Positions 30,536 to 43,888 of a stretch of DNA of 64,000 nucleotides are shown here, piece after piece. The DNA is taken from assembly GCA_947259115.1 (NCBI GenBank), contig CAMYKS010000010.1, forward strand, positions 135,336 through 199,335, read 5' to 3'. The notes under the pieces were generated by a model that had not been told where the DNA came from, did not search any database, and saw only the letters and a list, made by a program, of their open reading frames with translations. The stretch's first letter is position 1; each line of letters opens with the position of its first letter. Source of the DNA: an uncultured Desulfobulbaceae bacterium (GTDB lineage Bacteria; Desulfobacterota; Desulfobulbia; Desulfobulbales; BM004). Position numbers and translations under genes: made by a program.

Positions 30536-32428
30536 TCATCCGGCTTCCGGGCTTTCGGATTCCGGGCTTTCGGATTCCGCAGGCTCATCGACAGCCTGCT
30601 GCTCAGCAAGGGGCTGGCTCTCCTTTTTCACCTTGGAGCCCGATTTAACTGCCTCAATGATGTTCTTAATATCCTCCAGCACGATGGTCTCTTTTTCCAG
30701 CAGGGCATCTGCCATATCATGCAGAACCTGGGTGTTTTCGGACAGAAGTTTTTGCGCTATGTCATTGGCTGACTCCACCATCAATTTTACTTCCTTGTCA
30801 ATGAGGATGGCGGTATTTTCACTGTAATCGCGGTGCTGGGAGATCTCCCGGCCGAGGAATATCTGCTCTTCCTTCTTGCCGTATGTTAGGGGACCCAAGT
30901 CACTCATGCCCCACTCGCAGACCATCTTTCTGGCCAGGGTAGTGGCCTGCTCAATATCGTTGCCGGCACCGGTGGTTATATCGTTAAAAACCAGCTTTTC
31001 CGCAACCCGGCCACCCAGGAGAATACATATCCTGTTAATCAGATAACTTTTCGAGTGCGTATGCTTTTCCTCGATGGGAAGCTGCTGGGTAAGACCAAGG
31101 GCCCGGCCCCGGGGAATAATGGTGACCTTATGAATGGGGTCTGTTTCGGGCAGCATGATGGCAACCAGGGCATGCCCGGCCTCATGGTAGGCAGTGATTT
31201 CCTTTTCCTTATCGGTGATGATCATACTGCGCCGTTCTGCGCCCATCATGACCTTGTCCTTGGCCATTTCAAGATGGGCCATGGTGACCTTGTCATCGTT
31301 ACTGCGGGCAGCAAGCAGAGCTGCTTCATTGACCATATTCTCCAGGTCGGCTCCGGTAAACCCTGGCGTTCCCCTGGCAATGACCGGCCACTCAATATTG
31401 TCGGCCACAGCTGTTTTACGGCCATAAACTTCGAGGATTTTCTCACGGCCTTTAACATCGGGGATGGGCACTATAACCTGCCTGTCAAAGCGGCCGGGAC
31501 GCAGCAGGGCGGGATCAAGAACATCAGGCCGGTTGGTTGCAGCGACAATAATAACACCTTCACTGGATTCAAAGCCGTCCATTTCAACCAGCAGCTGGTT
31601 CAGGGTCTGCTCACGTTCGTCATGGCCACCGCCAAGTCCGGCACCACGATGCCTGCCCACAGCATCAATCTCATCTATGAAAATGATGCAGGGCGCATTT
31701 TTCTTACCCTGGACAAACAGGTCACGGACCCGGGAGGCGCCGACACCGACAAACATCTCGACAAAATCAGAACCGCTGATGGTGAAAAATGGCACTTCAG
31801 CCTCACCTGCAATGGCCTTGGCTAAAAGGGTTTTGCCTGTGCCGGGAGCACCGGCAAGGAGCACCCCCTTGGGGATCCTGCCACCCAGACGGGTAAACTT
31901 TTTGGGATCCTTTAAAAAATCGATAATTTCTGACAATTCTTCCTTGGCCTCTTCAATGCCGGCCACATCCTTGAAGGTAACATTGGTTTCACCTTTTTCC
32001 ATGAGACGCGCCCGTGTTTTACCAAAAGACATGGCGCCACGGCCGCCCATCTGCATCTGCCGCATGAAAAATATCCAGACACCGATAAGGAGCAGCATGG
32101 GGAACCAGGATACCAGGATGGTCACATACCATGGCGTATCCTCTTTCTGTTTTACCGATATGTCGACCCCGTTTGTGCGCAGCATGGGAATAAGTTCAGA
32201 GTCATCCGGGGTTATTGTGCGGAAATCATTGCCACCCCTCAGAGTTCCCTTGATCTGGTCGCCTTCGATGGTAACCTTGGTTATGGCACCGGATTCCACA
32301 CTATTGACAAAATCGCTGTAAGAAATATCCACATGCTGGAGCTGCGGCTTGTTGAACAGGTTGAATAGGAGAATCATGGTCAGGCCGATCACCAGCCACA
32401 TGCTCAGGTTTTTATAAAAAGTGTTCAA
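30536..32428 (-). CDS. ftsH: ATP-dependent zinc metalloprotease FtsH
   Basis: [32 protein letters not shown], typical N-terminal membrane segment. Confidence 0.97.
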   Translation of the reverse strand: MNTFYKNLSMWLVIGLTMILLFNLFNKPQLQHVDISYSDFVNSVESGAITKVTIEGDQIKGTLRGGNDFRTITPDDSELIPMLRTNGVDISVKQKEDTPWYVTILVSWFPMLLLIGVWIFFMRQMQMGGRGAMSFGKTRARLMEKGETNVTFKDVAGIEEAKEELSEIIDFLKDPKKFTRLGGRIPKGVLLAGAPGTGKTLLAKAIAGEAEVPFFTISGSDFVEMFVGVGASRVRDLFVQGKKNAPCIIFIDEIDAVGRHRGAGLGGGHDEREQTLNQLLVEMDGFESSEGVIIVAATNRPDVLDPALLRPGRFDRQVIVPIPDVKGREKILEVYGRKTAVADNIEWPVIARGTPGFTGADLENMVNEAALLAARSNDDKVTMAHLEMAKDKVMMGAERRSMIITDKEKEITAYHEAGHALVAIMLPETDPIHKVTIIPRGRALGLTQQLPIEEKHTHSKSYLINRICILLGGRVAEKLVFNDITTGAGNDIEQATTLARKMVCEWGMSDLGPLTYGKKEEQIFLGREISQHRDYSENTAILIDKEVKLMVESANDIAQKLLSENTQVLHDMADALLEKETIVLEDIKNIIEAVKSGSKVKKESQPLAEQQAVDEPAESESPESESPEAG

Positions 32429-32599
32429 AATTCAGTCCTCAATACAGGTCAGTATGACGTCCGGCGCTTGCACCGGGTTCATTATTATAAAATTTTAGTT
32501 TACAAGGTGTTTTACAAAACACCCAGCCCATGAACAATTACAGTGTAAGATAAGTTCAGACTCTGTAAAAGTCCAGCCATTTTCCCCCAAGCTGCCTCC

Positions 32600-35500
32600 C
32601 TAAAAATATTCCTGGATGGCCTTTACCTGTATTTCTTTTTGCCGTAAAGTCTCCAACGCCCTTACCATTGACAGGGCGCCGCTGGTGGTCGTGGTATAGG
32701 GCAGGTGATAATCCAGGGCGCTTCTGCGGATGGAATAGGAATCTTCGGTGGTTCGTGATCCCAATGAGGTGTTTATAATCCACTGGATCTGGTTATCCTG
32801 CACCTTGTCCAGCAGGTGGGGCCGTCCCTGGGATATCTTGTTCACCATGGTACATTCCACATTGTGCTCAGTTAAATATGCCGCTGTACCGCTTGTCGCC
32901 AGGATGGAAAATCCAAGGTTCAACAGGCGCTGCGCCAGTGGCAGAACTGCCGGTTTGTCGGCATTGCGCACGCTTATAAGCACATTCCCTTTATCCGGCA
33001 ATTTCTGGCCGGCTGCCAGCTGTGATTTGGCAAAGGCAATGCCCACGGAACTGTCAAGCCCCATGACTTCACCTGTTGATTTCATTTCAGGACTCAACAG
33101 GGTATCGACATTGGCAAAGCGGTCAAAGGGGAATACCGCCTCCTTTACAGCCCAGTGGCTTACCTCGATCTCTTTTGTCAGTCCCAGGTCAGCCAGTTTC
33201 ATGCCCATCATAACCTTGGTGGCAAGCTTTGCCAGAGGCACACCGGTTGCCTTGCTGACAAAAGGTATGGTGCGTGAAGCCCTGGGATTTACTTCCAGGA
33301 CATACAATTCGTTATCCTTAACCGCAAATTGCACATTCATCAAGCCAATGACATTTAATTCCTGGGCCATGGCCTTTGAAGCTTCCTTGATTTCCTCAAT
33401 CATTTCCGGTGATAAGGAATGGGGCGGCAGGACACAGGCGGAGTCTCCCGAATGGATGCCCGCCTCTTCGATATGCTCCATGATGCCGCCTATGATGGTT
33501 ACCTCACCATCGGATATGGCATCAACATCAATCTCCACGGCGTCTTTTAAGAATTTGTCGACCAGTACCGGATGTTCAGAGGAAACGATAATGGCAGAAG
33601 CCATAAACTCCCTGATGCCTTTGTCGTTGTAGACGATGCGCATGGCCCTGCCGCCGAGAACATAGGAAGGCCGCACCACCACCGGATACCCTACACGCTC
33701 GGCTATGGCAAGCGCCTCCTCCATGGTGCGTGCAGTCCCATTGGCAGGCTGCTTCAGGTTTAATTTCTGCAGAAACTGTTGAAAGCGCTTGCGGTCCTCT
33801 GCCCTGTCAATGGAATCAGGCGATGTACCGACGATGGGCACCCTGGCCTCGGCCAGAGGAACTGCCAGATTCAACGGGGTCTGGCCTCCGAACTGGACAA
33901 TAACCCCATCCGGTTTTTCCCGTTCTATGATATTAAGCACATCCTCCCTGGTCAGCGGCTCAAAATAGAGCTTGTCCGAGGTGTCATAATCGGTACTCAC
34001 CGTTTCAGGATTGGAATTGACCATGATGGATTCTATGCCCATTTCCTTCAGGGCAAAAGAGGCATGCACGCAGCAGTAGTCAAACTCTATTCCCTGACCG
34101 ATGCGGTTGGGGCCGCCGCCAAGGATCATGACCTTTTTCGTGGAACTGATCCTGGACTCGTCTTCCATCTCATAGGTGGAGTAATAGTACGGTGTATACG
34201 CCTCAAATTCGGCGGCGCAGGTATCAACCAGTTTATAGACCGGCACCTGGCCCAGTTCCAGCCTCAGTTCACGGATATCATCTTCCGTAGTGCCGGTGAG
34301 ATGGGCGATCTGAAAGTCTGAAAACCCCTGTTGTTTTATCCTGCGCAGAAAATCCCTTGTCAGGCCTTGGAACCCGGCCTCGACAATGGCGGCTTCCGTC
34401 TCAACCAGCTGCCTGAGATTGTTTAAATACCATGGATCGATATAGGTCAGCCCATGAAGGTCCTCAACACTTCTGCCGCGCCGCAATGCTTCATAGAGGC
34501 AGAAAATTCTCTGGGAGTTGGGGGTGACCAGTTTTTTCTCCAAATCCGCCTCATCCATTGAGGCCAGGGAATCCTTGCCGTCATTGCCGAAACCCATGCG
34601 CCCGATCTCAAGGGAGCGTATCCCCTTCTGAAAGGCTTCTTTAAAGGTACGGCCGATTGCCATGGTCTCGCCCACGGATTTCATGGCCGTGGTAAGAACA
34701 TCCTCTGCCTCAGGAAATTTTTCAAAGGTCCAACGGGGGATCTTCACCACGCAATAATCGATGGTCGGTTCAAAGGAGGCATAGGTCTCACGGGTAATAT
34801 CATTGGGTATTTCATCCAGGGTATAGCCGATGGCGAGCTTGGCCGCTATTTTAGCTATGGGAAAACCGGTGGCCTTGGAAGCCAGGGCGGAACTCCTGGA
34901 AACTCTTGGGTTCATTTCAATAACCATCAATTCTCCATCAACGGGATTGACGGCAAACTGCACATTGGAGCCGCCTGTCTCCACCCCGATCTCCCGCATA
35001 ATGGCAATGGAGGCATTGCGCATCTGCTGGTATTCCCGGTCGGTCAGGGTCTGGGCAGGTGCCACGGTTATGGAATCACCTGTATGGACGCCCATGGCAT
35101 CCATATTCTCTATGGGACAGACGATCACCACGTTGTCATTCTTATCCCGCATGACTTCGAGCTCAAATTCCTTCCAGCCGAGAAGACTGCGCTCCAGCAT
35201 GACTTCATTATTGAGGCTCAGATCTATCCCTGCTGTGCAGAGAGCTTCAAGCTCCTGCATGTTATAGGCCACACCGCCTCCCGTGCCGCCCAAAGTAAAG
35301 CTCGGCCGCACAATAATGGGAAAACCTATCTGTTCTACTGCTGCCAGGGCATCTTTCACAGTATGCACAATGGCGCTTTCCGGCACCTTTAAGCCGATTT
35401 TCTTCATGGCGGCCCGGAATTCCTCGCGCCCTTCGGCCTTGCGGATAACTTTAATATCAGCGGCCAGCAGCTCTACCCCGTATTTTTCCAGGATCCCCAT

Positions 35501-35812
35501 TTCAGCCACCCCGATGGCTGTATTCAAACCGGTCTGACCGCCCAGGGTCGGCAGCAGGGCATCGGGCCGTTCCTTCTCAATAACCTTGGCCACCATTTCA
35601 GGGGTAATGGGTTCAATATAGGTCTTATCGGCCAATTCCGGGTCCGTCATGATGGTGGCCGGGTTGGAATTGATGAGCACCACCTCATAGCCTTCCTCTT
35701 TCAAGGCTTTGATTGCCTGGGTCCCTGAATAGTCAAATTCGCACGCCTGACTGATTATTATGGGGCCGGAGCCGATTATGAGAATCTTCTTGATGTCTGT
35801 ACGTTTTGGCAT
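32600..35812 (-). CDS. carB: Carbamoyl-phosphate synthase large subunit
   Basis: [33 protein letters not shown]; full-length two-domain synthetase. Confidence 0.97.
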   Translation of the reverse strand: MPKRTDIKKILIIGSGPIIISQACEFDYSGTQAIKALKEEGYEVVLINSNPATIMTDPELADKTYIEPITPEMVAKVIEKERPDALLPTLGGQTGLNTAIGVAEMGILEKYGVELLAADIKVIRKAEGREEFRAAMKKIGLKVPESAIVHTVKDALAAVEQIGFPIIVRPSFTLGGTGGGVAYNMQELEALCTAGIDLSLNNEVMLERSLLGWKEFELEVMRDKNDNVVIVCPIENMDAMGVHTGDSITVAPAQTLTDREYQQMRNASIAIMREIGVETGGSNVQFAVNPVDGELMVIEMNPRVSRSSALASKATGFPIAKIAAKLAIGYTLDEIPNDITRETYASFEPTIDYCVVKIPRWTFEKFPEAEDVLTTAMKSVGETMAIGRTFKEAFQKGIRSLEIGRMGFGNDGKDSLASMDEADLEKKLVTPNSQRIFCLYEALRRGRSVEDLHGLTYIDPWYLNNLRQLVETEAAIVEAGFQGLTRDFLRRIKQQGFSDFQIAHLTGTTEDDIRELRLELGQVPVYKLVDTCAAEFEAYTPYYYSTYEMEDESRISSTKKVMILGGGPNRIGQGIEFDYCCVHASFALKEMGIESIMVNSNPETVSTDYDTSDKLYFEPLTREDVLNIIEREKPDGVIVQFGGQTPLNLAVPLAEARVPIVGTSPDSIDRAEDRKRFQQFLQKLNLKQPANGTARTMEEALAIAERVGYPVVVRPSYVLGGRAMRIVYNDKGIREFMASAIIVSSEHPVLVDKFLKDAVEIDVDAISDGEVTIIGGIMEHIEEAGIHSGDSACVLPPHSLSPEMIEEIKEASKAMAQELNVIGLMNVQFAVKDNELYVLEVNPRASRTIPFVSKATGVPLAKLATKVMMGMKLADLGLTKEIEVSHWAVKEAVFPFDRFANVDTLLSPEMKSTGEVMGLDSSVGIAFAKSQLAAGQKLPDKGNVLISVRNADKPAVLPLAQRLLNLGFSILATSGTAAYLTEHNVECTMVNKISQGRPHLLDKVQDNQIQWIINTSLGSRTTEDSYSIRRSALDYHLPYTTTTSGALSMVRALETLRQKEIQVKAIQEYF

Positions 35813-35896
35813 GGGTTTGCTGGCTGCTGATTTTTTATATTTACGTGTCAGTTATTTGCAGTCTCTGCTCCAAAAACAGGAAAGCGGAGTCTCCTC

Positions 35897-37006
35897 TTAC
35901 TTCATCATCTCAATAAAACGGTCAAACAGGTACAGTGAATCATGGGGGCCCGGAGCATTTTCAGGATGATACTGTACTGAGAACGCCGGGAACTTTCTGT
36001 GCTTCATACCCTCCAGGCTGCCGTCGTTAAGATTGACATGGGTCAGCTCCACATCATCGGCATCAAGGCTTTCCAGATCGACGCAGAAACCATGATTTTG
36101 CGAGGTTATTTCAATTCGGCCTGTTTGCAGGTCTTTAACCGGCTGGTTGGAGCCGCGATGGCCGAACTTTAACTTATACGTTGTGCCGCCGTAGGCCAGG
36201 CCCAGAATCTGATGACCGAGACAGATACCGAAAATCGGTTTTTTGCCGAGCAGTTCCCGCACAGTTTCCACAACACCCGCAACCCCTGCAGGGTCCCCAG
36301 GGCCGTTGGACAGGAAAATGCCATCCGGCTCCAGAGCCAGAATTGAATCCGGTCCTGCGTCAGCAGGTACCACCTGAACAGCGCAGCCCTTTTCCGCCAG
36401 AATCCTGAGCTGGTTGTATTTGAGCCCATAATCCATGGCCACGACCTTATACGTACCCGCGGATGCGGTTGCAAACCCTTCACTGTTGCGGGGGCCAAGC
36501 TCCGACCAGCCATAGGGTTGCTGACAGGTTACCTCCCGCACCAGGTCTCTGCCCACCAGGCCTTCTGATTCCTGTGCCATTTTGACCAGTTGCTGGGGAT
36601 CAAGGGTCTTGGTGGACACCACACCTTTCATGGCCCCGGCCTTGCGGATATGCCTGGTTAAAGCCCTGGTGTCTATACCTTCAACTCCTAAAACACCGTA
36701 CTGCTGCAGAAAAGCGGCAAGTGTCATTGTTGAACGATAATTACTGGGTATGGCATTGTATTCCTTCACCAGGAAGGCCTCCGGCTGGATACGGGCGGAT
36801 TCCATATCTTCCTGGTTTATACCGTAATTGCCGATTAGCGGGTAGGTCATGGTGACGATCTGCCCCTTATAAGAGGGGTCTGTCAGTATTTCCTGGTACC
36901 CTGTCATGCCTGTATTAAAGACTATTTCACCGGATGCCTCCCCGGCCCCGGTGAAAGACTCACCTTCAAATATTGTTCCGTCCTCTAGAGCGACAAGCGC
37001 TTTCAT
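35897..37006 (-). CDS. carA: Carbamoyl-phosphate synthase small subunit
   Basis: FNTGMTGYQEILTDPSYKGQIV; PIFGICLGHQILGLAYGG glutaminase motif. Confidence 0.96.
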   Translation of the reverse strand: MKALVALEDGTIFEGESFTGAGEASGEIVFNTGMTGYQEILTDPSYKGQIVTMTYPLIGNYGINQEDMESARIQPEAFLVKEYNAIPSNYRSTMTLAAFLQQYGVLGVEGIDTRALTRHIRKAGAMKGVVSTKTLDPQQLVKMAQESEGLVGRDLVREVTCQQPYGWSELGPRNSEGFATASAGTYKVVAMDYGLKYNQLRILAEKGCAVQVVPADAGPDSILALEPDGIFLSNGPGDPAGVAGVVETVRELLGKKPIFGICLGHQILGLAYGGTTYKLKFGHRGSNQPVKDLQTGRIEITSQNHGFCVDLESLDADDVELTHVNLNDGSLEGMKHRKFPAFSVQYHPENAPGPHDSLYLFDRFIEMMK

Positions 37007-37181
37007 ACTCTTTCCTTCATCTGCCTGTTTTAAAATTTTCTTTTAAATCTTTTTATAGTGACGATATGCAGACAATGCAAACACCAAATTAAAGTTCAAG
37101 GCAGTATACGCTGCCGGGAAACTTTTTACACCGGGATCCTTGCTTATTATATTTGCACTCGAGACGAGATGCCCTTATGCA

Positions 37182-38474
37182 TCAATGATTGAGAACCTCT
37201 TTGACAAGCAGAGCCTGCTTTCTCGCTGCTCCTTGCTGAGTGGCTGCTATTTCCAAGGCCCGCCTAGAAGCTTCATCATATTCCTCCGGGTGGTCCGCGT
37301 AGTAAAGAATGGATTCCGTCAAGGCCTCCGGCCCGCTAACCGGGAAACCTCCCCCCACAGACTCAAGGAGTTCTGCGGCATCGCTGAAGTCCTTCATGCT
37401 CGGGCCATAAAATACCGGTTTGCCGAATATTGCCGCTTCCATAATGTTATGGCCGCCGCGTTCAACCAGGCTGCCGCCGCAAAACACATAGGAAGCGACG
37501 GAATAAAGTCCGGCGAGATCCCCGATGGAATCTACCAGGATGATATCAGTTCTGCGCTCGGAACCTTTTACTTCGCTTAAGCGTTCATAGGGGACCTGCT
37601 TCTGCTTCAGCATCCCTTCAACTTCGGTTAAACGCTGCAAATGCCTGGGAGCAATAACCCAGATAAGGTCCTGCAGGCCGCTCGTCTTCTTCAGGTTCAG
37701 AAAGACACCCAGCAGCATTTCCTCTTCTCCGGTGTGGGTACTTCCTGCAACAAAAAGAGGCTGACCTTGCCGCAAATTCAGCCAGGAACGGTACTGCTCC
37801 TCACTTTCAGACGCCAGGCCCTCCATGTCCTGGTCATATTTGGCATTGCCAAGCACCCGCACTTTTTCAGGTTCTGCTCCTAAACTCTTATAGCGTTTTG
37901 CATCTATCGGCTGGATCACGGAGATCATGGAAAAACCGGATAAAATTTTTTTCATGAATCCTTTGACCAGGCGGTAGCGCTGAAATGAAATCTCGCTCAG
38001 CCTGCCGTTCAAAAGAACAAGTCTCAGACCTGAGCGTTTAGCTTCAAGCAGAAAGGCAGGCCATAATTCTGTTTCCAGACAGACATACAACGAAGGCTTA
38101 ATCTTTCTGATTGCCCTGCCGACTATACCAACCAGGTCAAGGGGTGCATAAATACAGCGGACCTTCTCCCCTGCCTGTTTTCTGGCGACTTCCATGCCCT
38201 GCTCTGTCATGGTTGAGAGGACAAAGTCAGCTTCCGGTAAAATTACTGCCAGCTCTTTCATCAATATACCGGCCAGCAGGACTTCACCAACCGACGCACC
38301 GTGCAACCATATTGTCATGGTATGCCCCGGTTTTTGTTCAAGCGTCCCTAAAAATCCAAATCTCTGCCCCAATCCTTCCCGATATCGACCGCTAAAGAGA
38401 ATGTACAGGAGGAAAAAAGGCAATCCTGCAATTAACGTCAGCCAGCCTAAAAATTGATAGAGTCCGTAAAGCAA
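37182..38474 (-). CDS. waaA: 3-deoxy-D-manno-octulosonic acid transferase
   Basis: WLHGASVGEV, AGSTHTGEEE, FCGGSLVERGGHNIMEAA. Confidence 0.92.
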   Translation of the reverse strand: MLYGLYQFLGWLTLIAGLPFFLLYILFSGRYREGLGQRFGFLGTLEQKPGHTMTIWLHGASVGEVLLAGILMKELAVILPEADFVLSTMTEQGMEVARKQAGEKVRCIYAPLDLVGIVGRAIRKIKPSLYVCLETELWPAFLLEAKRSGLRLVLLNGRLSEISFQRYRLVKGFMKKILSGFSMISVIQPIDAKRYKSLGAEPEKVRVLGNAKYDQDMEGLASESEEQYRSWLNLRQGQPLFVAGSTHTGEEEMLLGVFLNLKKTSGLQDLIWVIAPRHLQRLTEVEGMLKQKQVPYERLSEVKGSERRTDIILVDSIGDLAGLYSVASYVFCGGSLVERGGHNIMEAAIFGKPVFYGPSMKDFSDAAELLESVGGGFPVSGPEALTESILYYADHPEEYDEASRRALEIAATQQGAARKQALLVKEVLNH

Positions 38475-38877
38475 CGGTATACGCTACCTGGTTTGAAAAT
38501 TGAATTTTATGGGCTTAAGAAAAATCGTGTCATTTAACCCTTAATCCCTCATTACGTCAATACAATTATGGGATTTGCAATTCCCTGCAGCTACTTGTGC
38601 AGGCGCGCCTTAATCTGCAGGGAATATCCTTGCCGGGCGCCTGAAATATTACGAAGCATATGAGCTCACCAACCCTGAAGCATGCCGCAAAGAATAAACG
38701 CACTGATCGCGCTCGGGCGTAGTTTTGCTTGACATTAGGTCAATGGCTTTGTAAGAAAACAGACCTTTCATACATGGTGTACGCAAACTATTTTGGGATA
38801 TATGGTTGCTAATTATTTACCGGCACACCGGCAAATTCGTCAGGCTTTGCTGCCGGATGGACAAGGAGAAATATTTT

Positions 38878-39915
<1,038 letters not shown>

Positions 39916-39919
39916 AAGA

Positions 39920-40150
39920 TAGGGTTCGAGGATTCAAGGGGCCAAGGGTTCGAGGGAAAAAGCAACAACTAACGTGACTAAAGTTTGTCGTCATACGAAA
40001 CGACGATTGACATAAGCGCCTAAAGTTAGAAACAAGAATTAAATAGAAATATTGGTTGGCTGTTCGTCTTTAACTTTAGGCATTTTAGGCACTTGTAACT
40101 TGTAACTTTAGCTCACTTTAGGCATTTATGCCCTGTCTTTAAGGGTACTT
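39920..40150. repeat. Dispersed intergenic repeat, copy B
   Basis: GGGTTCGAGGATTCAAGGGGCCAAGGGTTCGAGGG, inverted GTGACTAAAGT, then AACTTTAGGCATTTTAGGCACTTGTAACTTGTAACTTTAGCTCACTTTAGGCATTTATGCCCTGTCTTTAAGGGT. Confidence 0.75.
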
Positions 40151-40156
40151 ATAACT

Positions 40157-41122
40157 TCAATACTTCAGCCCCACCCTTTGCCGGACAAGGTCTAAGGTTG
40201 GGGCTGCTTTTTCCCGTGCCTTGAGAGCCCCATTGGCCAGTATCTTTTTCAGGGATTCTTTATCCTGTAGAAGTTCAGCCCGCTTGGCACGGGCTTCTTT
40301 GAAGTACTCATCAATAAGTTTCACAAGCTCCTGCTTGATGTAGCCGTAGGCAGCACCGCCCTCCACATAGAGTTTCCTGACCTCAGTCAAACGCTCGGCC
40401 GGCGCAAAAAGTTTGAACATATTATAGAGATTGCAGGCATCCGGATCTTTGGGTTCCTCAACCGGTGTGGAGTCCGTCTGGATTGCCATGACCTTTTTCT
40501 TCAGCTTTTTGCCTTCAAGAAAAATAGGGATTGTGTTGTCGTAGGATTTTGACATCTTCTGACCGTCGAGACCAGGAACCGTGGCCACACTTTCTTCGAT
40601 GGCCGGTTCGGGAATGACAAAGGTTTCACCAAAGATATGATTGAAGCGCATGCCGATGTCCCGGGCCACCTCAAGATGCTGTTTCTGATCCTTGCCCACC
40701 GGTACAATTTCGGCCTGGTAGAGCAGGATGTCCGCTGCCATCAAAACAGGATAGGAAAACAGACCATGACTCGGTGCAATTCCCTTGGCAACCTTGTCCT
40801 TGTATGAATGGCAGCGTTCTAAAAGCCCCATGGAGGTGAGCGTTGAAAGTATCCATGTCAACTCCGTAACTTCCGGCACATCGCCCTGCACCCAGAATAT
40901 ACACCTGTCCGGATCAAGTCCCAGGGCAATGAAATCAGCTGCCGCCTCCAGGGTGCCAGCCGACAGTTTTTCCTTATCATGCACGGAAGTCAGGGCATGC
41001 AGGTTTACGATAAAGGCATAGAGTTCGCCCTTTTCCATATTGCGGATCATGGGCAGCATCATACCGAAATAATTGCCGATATGCAGTTGGCCCGAAGGCT
41101 GGATGCCTGAGAGGATCTTCAT
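40157..41122 (-). CDS. trpS: Tryptophanyl-tRNA synthetase
   Basis: ILSGIQPSGQLHIGNYFG; KMSKSYDNTI. Confidence 0.96.
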   Translation of the reverse strand: MKILSGIQPSGQLHIGNYFGMMLPMIRNMEKGELYAFIVNLHALTSVHDKEKLSAGTLEAAADFIALGLDPDRCIFWVQGDVPEVTELTWILSTLTSMGLLERCHSYKDKVAKGIAPSHGLFSYPVLMAADILLYQAEIVPVGKDQKQHLEVARDIGMRFNHIFGETFVIPEPAIEESVATVPGLDGQKMSKSYDNTIPIFLEGKKLKKKVMAIQTDSTPVEEPKDPDACNLYNMFKLFAPAERLTEVRKLYVEGGAAYGYIKQELVKLIDEYFKEARAKRAELLQDKESLKKILANGALKAREKAAPTLDLVRQRVGLKY

Positions 41123-41286
41123 TGATTTATCCTTTAAGTTTTCAAGAAATTCTTAATAATTTCCGTCGCTGGTTATACTAATTGTTTACTTGCTAGTCAA
41201 TCGGCATCATTGCTGAATATGAATGGCCCATAAAATTATAAAGCCTATTATAGCTCAATGTTTTTATGTACTAAAAAACCTCTCTT

Positions 41287-41769
41287 CCAAAAGACAGAGC
41301 TTGTGCGAAGGCAAGGCGCAAGGAGGGAAAATAGCGCAGCGTACGCAAAATACGTGAGCACATTTTCCCGACTAAGCAACGCAGCCATTGGGCAAGTTCA
41401 ATCCCAGCCAAAAGACAGAACTTGTTCAAGGGCAAGGCGCAAGGAGGGAAAATAGCGCAGCGTACGTAAGGTACGTGAGCACGTTTTCTCGACAAAGCAA
41501 CGCTGCCCCATCGGGCAAGTTCAATCCCTGCCAAAAGACAGAGCTTGTGCGAAGGCAAGGCGCAAGGAGGGAAAATAGCGCAGCGTACACAAGTACGTGA
41601 GTACATTTTCCCGACAAAGAAGTGCAACCATCGGTCAAGCTCTATCCTCCAAAAGGCAGAGCTTGTTCGAGGGCAAGGCGCAAGGAGGAAAATAGCGCAG
41701 CGTACACAAGTACGTGAGTACATTTTCTCGACGCGGCAACGCAGCCATCGGGCAAGCTCTGCCTTTTGG
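41287..41769. repeat. Tandem array of four ~121-bp palindromic elements
   Basis: Units start at 41287, 41408, 41531 and 41649 with CCAAAAG(A/G)CAGA(G/A)CTTGT; each has a central CGTAC/GTACG palindrome; copy 4 has perfect 17-bp ends CCAAAAGGCAGAGCTTG / CAAGCTCTGCCTTTTGG. Confidence 0.85.
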
Positions 41770-41770
41770 G

Positions 41771-41817
41771 TAAAAAAAAAGGAGGATACGGGCAACTATA
41801 ATTTCCGCATCCTCCTT
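41771..41817 (-). terminator. Terminator downstream of dnaK
   Basis: A run followed by GGAGGATaCGG...CCGcATCCTCC; reads as stem plus T run on -. Confidence 0.75.
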
Positions 41818-41857
41818 AAAGTCAGGTTTGAATTGCTATGGCGAAATTTGGTGAAGC

Positions 41858-43783
41858 TTACTTCACCTCCTCGAAATCAGCATCAACGACATCTTCATCC
41901 GCCTGGCTTTCGCCTTCTGCCTGGTCTCCTCCGGCTTCAGGCCCAGCGCCCGGCTGCTGCCCGGCCTGATCCTGCGTAGCCTGGGCATACATAATCTCGG
42001 CCAATTTGTGTGAAGCCTGGGTTAACGAATCGGTGCCCTGCTTCAAATCATCGACATTATCGCCCTTTTCAATAATCTTCTTAAGGGCTTCGATTTCCTG
42101 CTCAACCTTGGACTTGGTTTCAGCATCGACCTTGTCGCCAAGATCCTTCAAGCTTTTTTCAGTGGCATATACCAGAGAATCTGCCTGGTTAACAGCCTCA
42201 ACCAGTTCCTTGCGTTTTTTATCTTCATCGGCATGCAGTTCGGCATCCTGCTGCATTTTCTTGATCTCATCTTCGGATATGCCGCTGGAAGCAGTGATCT
42301 TAATGGACTGTTCCTTGCCGGTGCCCATATCCTTTGCCGACACATGCAGAATCCCATTGGCATCCAGATCAAAGGTCACCTCAATCTGCGGGACACCCCG
42401 GGGTGCGGGGGGTATATCGGTCAACTCAAAACGGCCGATGGTCTTATTGTTGCCTGCCATTTCCCTTTCACCCTGGAGGACATGGATGGATACCGCCGGC
42501 TGGCTGTCTGCGGCTGTGGAAAAGACCTGACTCTTTTTTGTGGGCACGGTGGTGTTCTTTTCAATGAGCTTGGTGAATACACCACCAAGTGTTTCGATAC
42601 CCAGGGAAAGGGGCGTTACATCAAGGAGCAATACATCTTTCACATCGCCCCGGAGTACTCCGCCCTGGATAGCCGCACCTACTGCCACTACTTCGTCGGG
42701 ATTTACTCCTTTATGGGGTTCCTTGCCGAAAAGCTCCTTAACTCTTGCCTGGACCTTGGGCATTCTTGTCATGCCGCCAACCAGGATTACCTCATCGATA
42801 TCAGAAGCGCTCAGTCCCGCATCTTTTAGGGCTGTCTTACAGGGCTGCACAGTACGCTCGATCAGATCTTCCACCAAACTTTCAAGCTTTGCTCGTGTGA
42901 GTTTGATATTAAGATGCTTGGGACCGGATGAGTCTGCCGTGATAAAGGGCAGGTTGATGGTGGTTTCCATGGTGGTGGAAAGCTCCATCTTGGCCTTTTC
43001 CCCTTCTTCCTTGAGGCGCTGGAGCGCCATCTTATCCTGGCGCAGATCAATACCCTGGTCACGCTTGAACTCATCAGCAAGCCAGTTGACAATGCGCATA
43101 TCAAAATCCTCGCCGCCGAGGAATGTATCACCGTTGGTGGATTTTACCTCAAAAACACCGTCACCGATCTCAAGGATCGAGATATCAAAGGTACCACCGC
43201 CAAGGTCAAAAACGGCAATTTTCTCTTCGCCTTTCTTATCAAGGCCATATGCCAGAGAGGCTGCGGTCGGCTCATTGATGATACGCTGCACATTCAATCC
43301 TGCAATACGACCGGCGTCTTTTGTTGCCTGCCTTTGACTGTCATTAAAATAGGCCGGCACCGTTACAACTGCATCGGTAACCGTTTCACCTAGATACTCT
43401 TCAGCGGTTTGTTTCATCTTGGTGAGAATCATGGCTGAAATTTCCGCAGGTGTATACACCTTGCCTTCAACCTCTACTGCCGCATCACCGTTTTTGCCCT
43501 CTACAATTTTGAACGGGCTTACCTGAATGGACTTGGTCACCTCGGCATCAGTGAATTTTCTCCCAATCAAACGCTTGATCGCATAGAGTGTATTAGATGG
43601 GTTGGTTACTGCCTGGCGTTTTGCCACCTGGCCAACCATGCGCTCACCGCTATCAGAAAAAGCCACAACCGAAGGTGTTGTCCTGTTGCCTTCCACATTG
43701 GCGATAACCTTTGGATCCCCACCCTCCATGATGGAAACACAAGAGTTTGTGGTCCCCAGGTCAATACCGATTATCTTACTCAT
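41858..43783 (-). CDS. dnaK: Chaperone DnaK
   Basis: [22 protein letters not shown]; full-length Hsp70. Confidence 0.98.
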   Translation of the reverse strand: MSKIIGIDLGTTNSCVSIMEGGDPKVIANVEGNRTTPSVVAFSDSGERMVGQVAKRQAVTNPSNTLYAIKRLIGRKFTDAEVTKSIQVSPFKIVEGKNGDAAVEVEGKVYTPAEISAMILTKMKQTAEEYLGETVTDAVVTVPAYFNDSQRQATKDAGRIAGLNVQRIINEPTAASLAYGLDKKGEEKIAVFDLGGGTFDISILEIGDGVFEVKSTNGDTFLGGEDFDMRIVNWLADEFKRDQGIDLRQDKMALQRLKEEGEKAKMELSTTMETTINLPFITADSSGPKHLNIKLTRAKLESLVEDLIERTVQPCKTALKDAGLSASDIDEVILVGGMTRMPKVQARVKELFGKEPHKGVNPDEVVAVGAAIQGGVLRGDVKDVLLLDVTPLSLGIETLGGVFTKLIEKNTTVPTKKSQVFSTAADSQPAVSIHVLQGEREMAGNNKTIGRFELTDIPPAPRGVPQIEVTFDLDANGILHVSAKDMGTGKEQSIKITASSGISEDEIKKMQQDAELHADEDKKRKELVEAVNQADSLVYATEKSLKDLGDKVDAETKSKVEQEIEALKKIIEKGDNVDDLKQGTDSLTQASHKLAEIMYAQATQDQAGQQPGAGPEAGGDQAEGESQADEDVVDADFEEVK

Positions 43784-43888
43784 TTTTACATTCTCCTTTT
43801 TATATCAATATCAGCTTATTTGTTACAAAACAGCATCTGCTGTCAGTGCTCTCTTTTACAACTTACAATGTGTACGATCTTTTTATTG

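Noticed and set aside
31055-32321. + strand ORFs of 256 and 285 aa opposite ftsH
   Set aside because: Shadow ORFs antisense to the highly conserved ftsH gene.
32748-35267. Several + strand ORFs opposite carB (up to 294 aa)
   Set aside because: Antisense to carB; composition-driven open frames.
41287-41769. CRISPR array
   Set aside because: Units are contiguous ~121-bp palindromes without unique spacers, and no cas genes are present.
41271-41795. ORFs across the repeat array (e.g. 174 aa on -, 144 aa on +) as repeat proteins
   Set aside because: They arise from the palindromic repeats; units of 118-123 bp do not keep frame, and ORFs appear on both strands and several frames.
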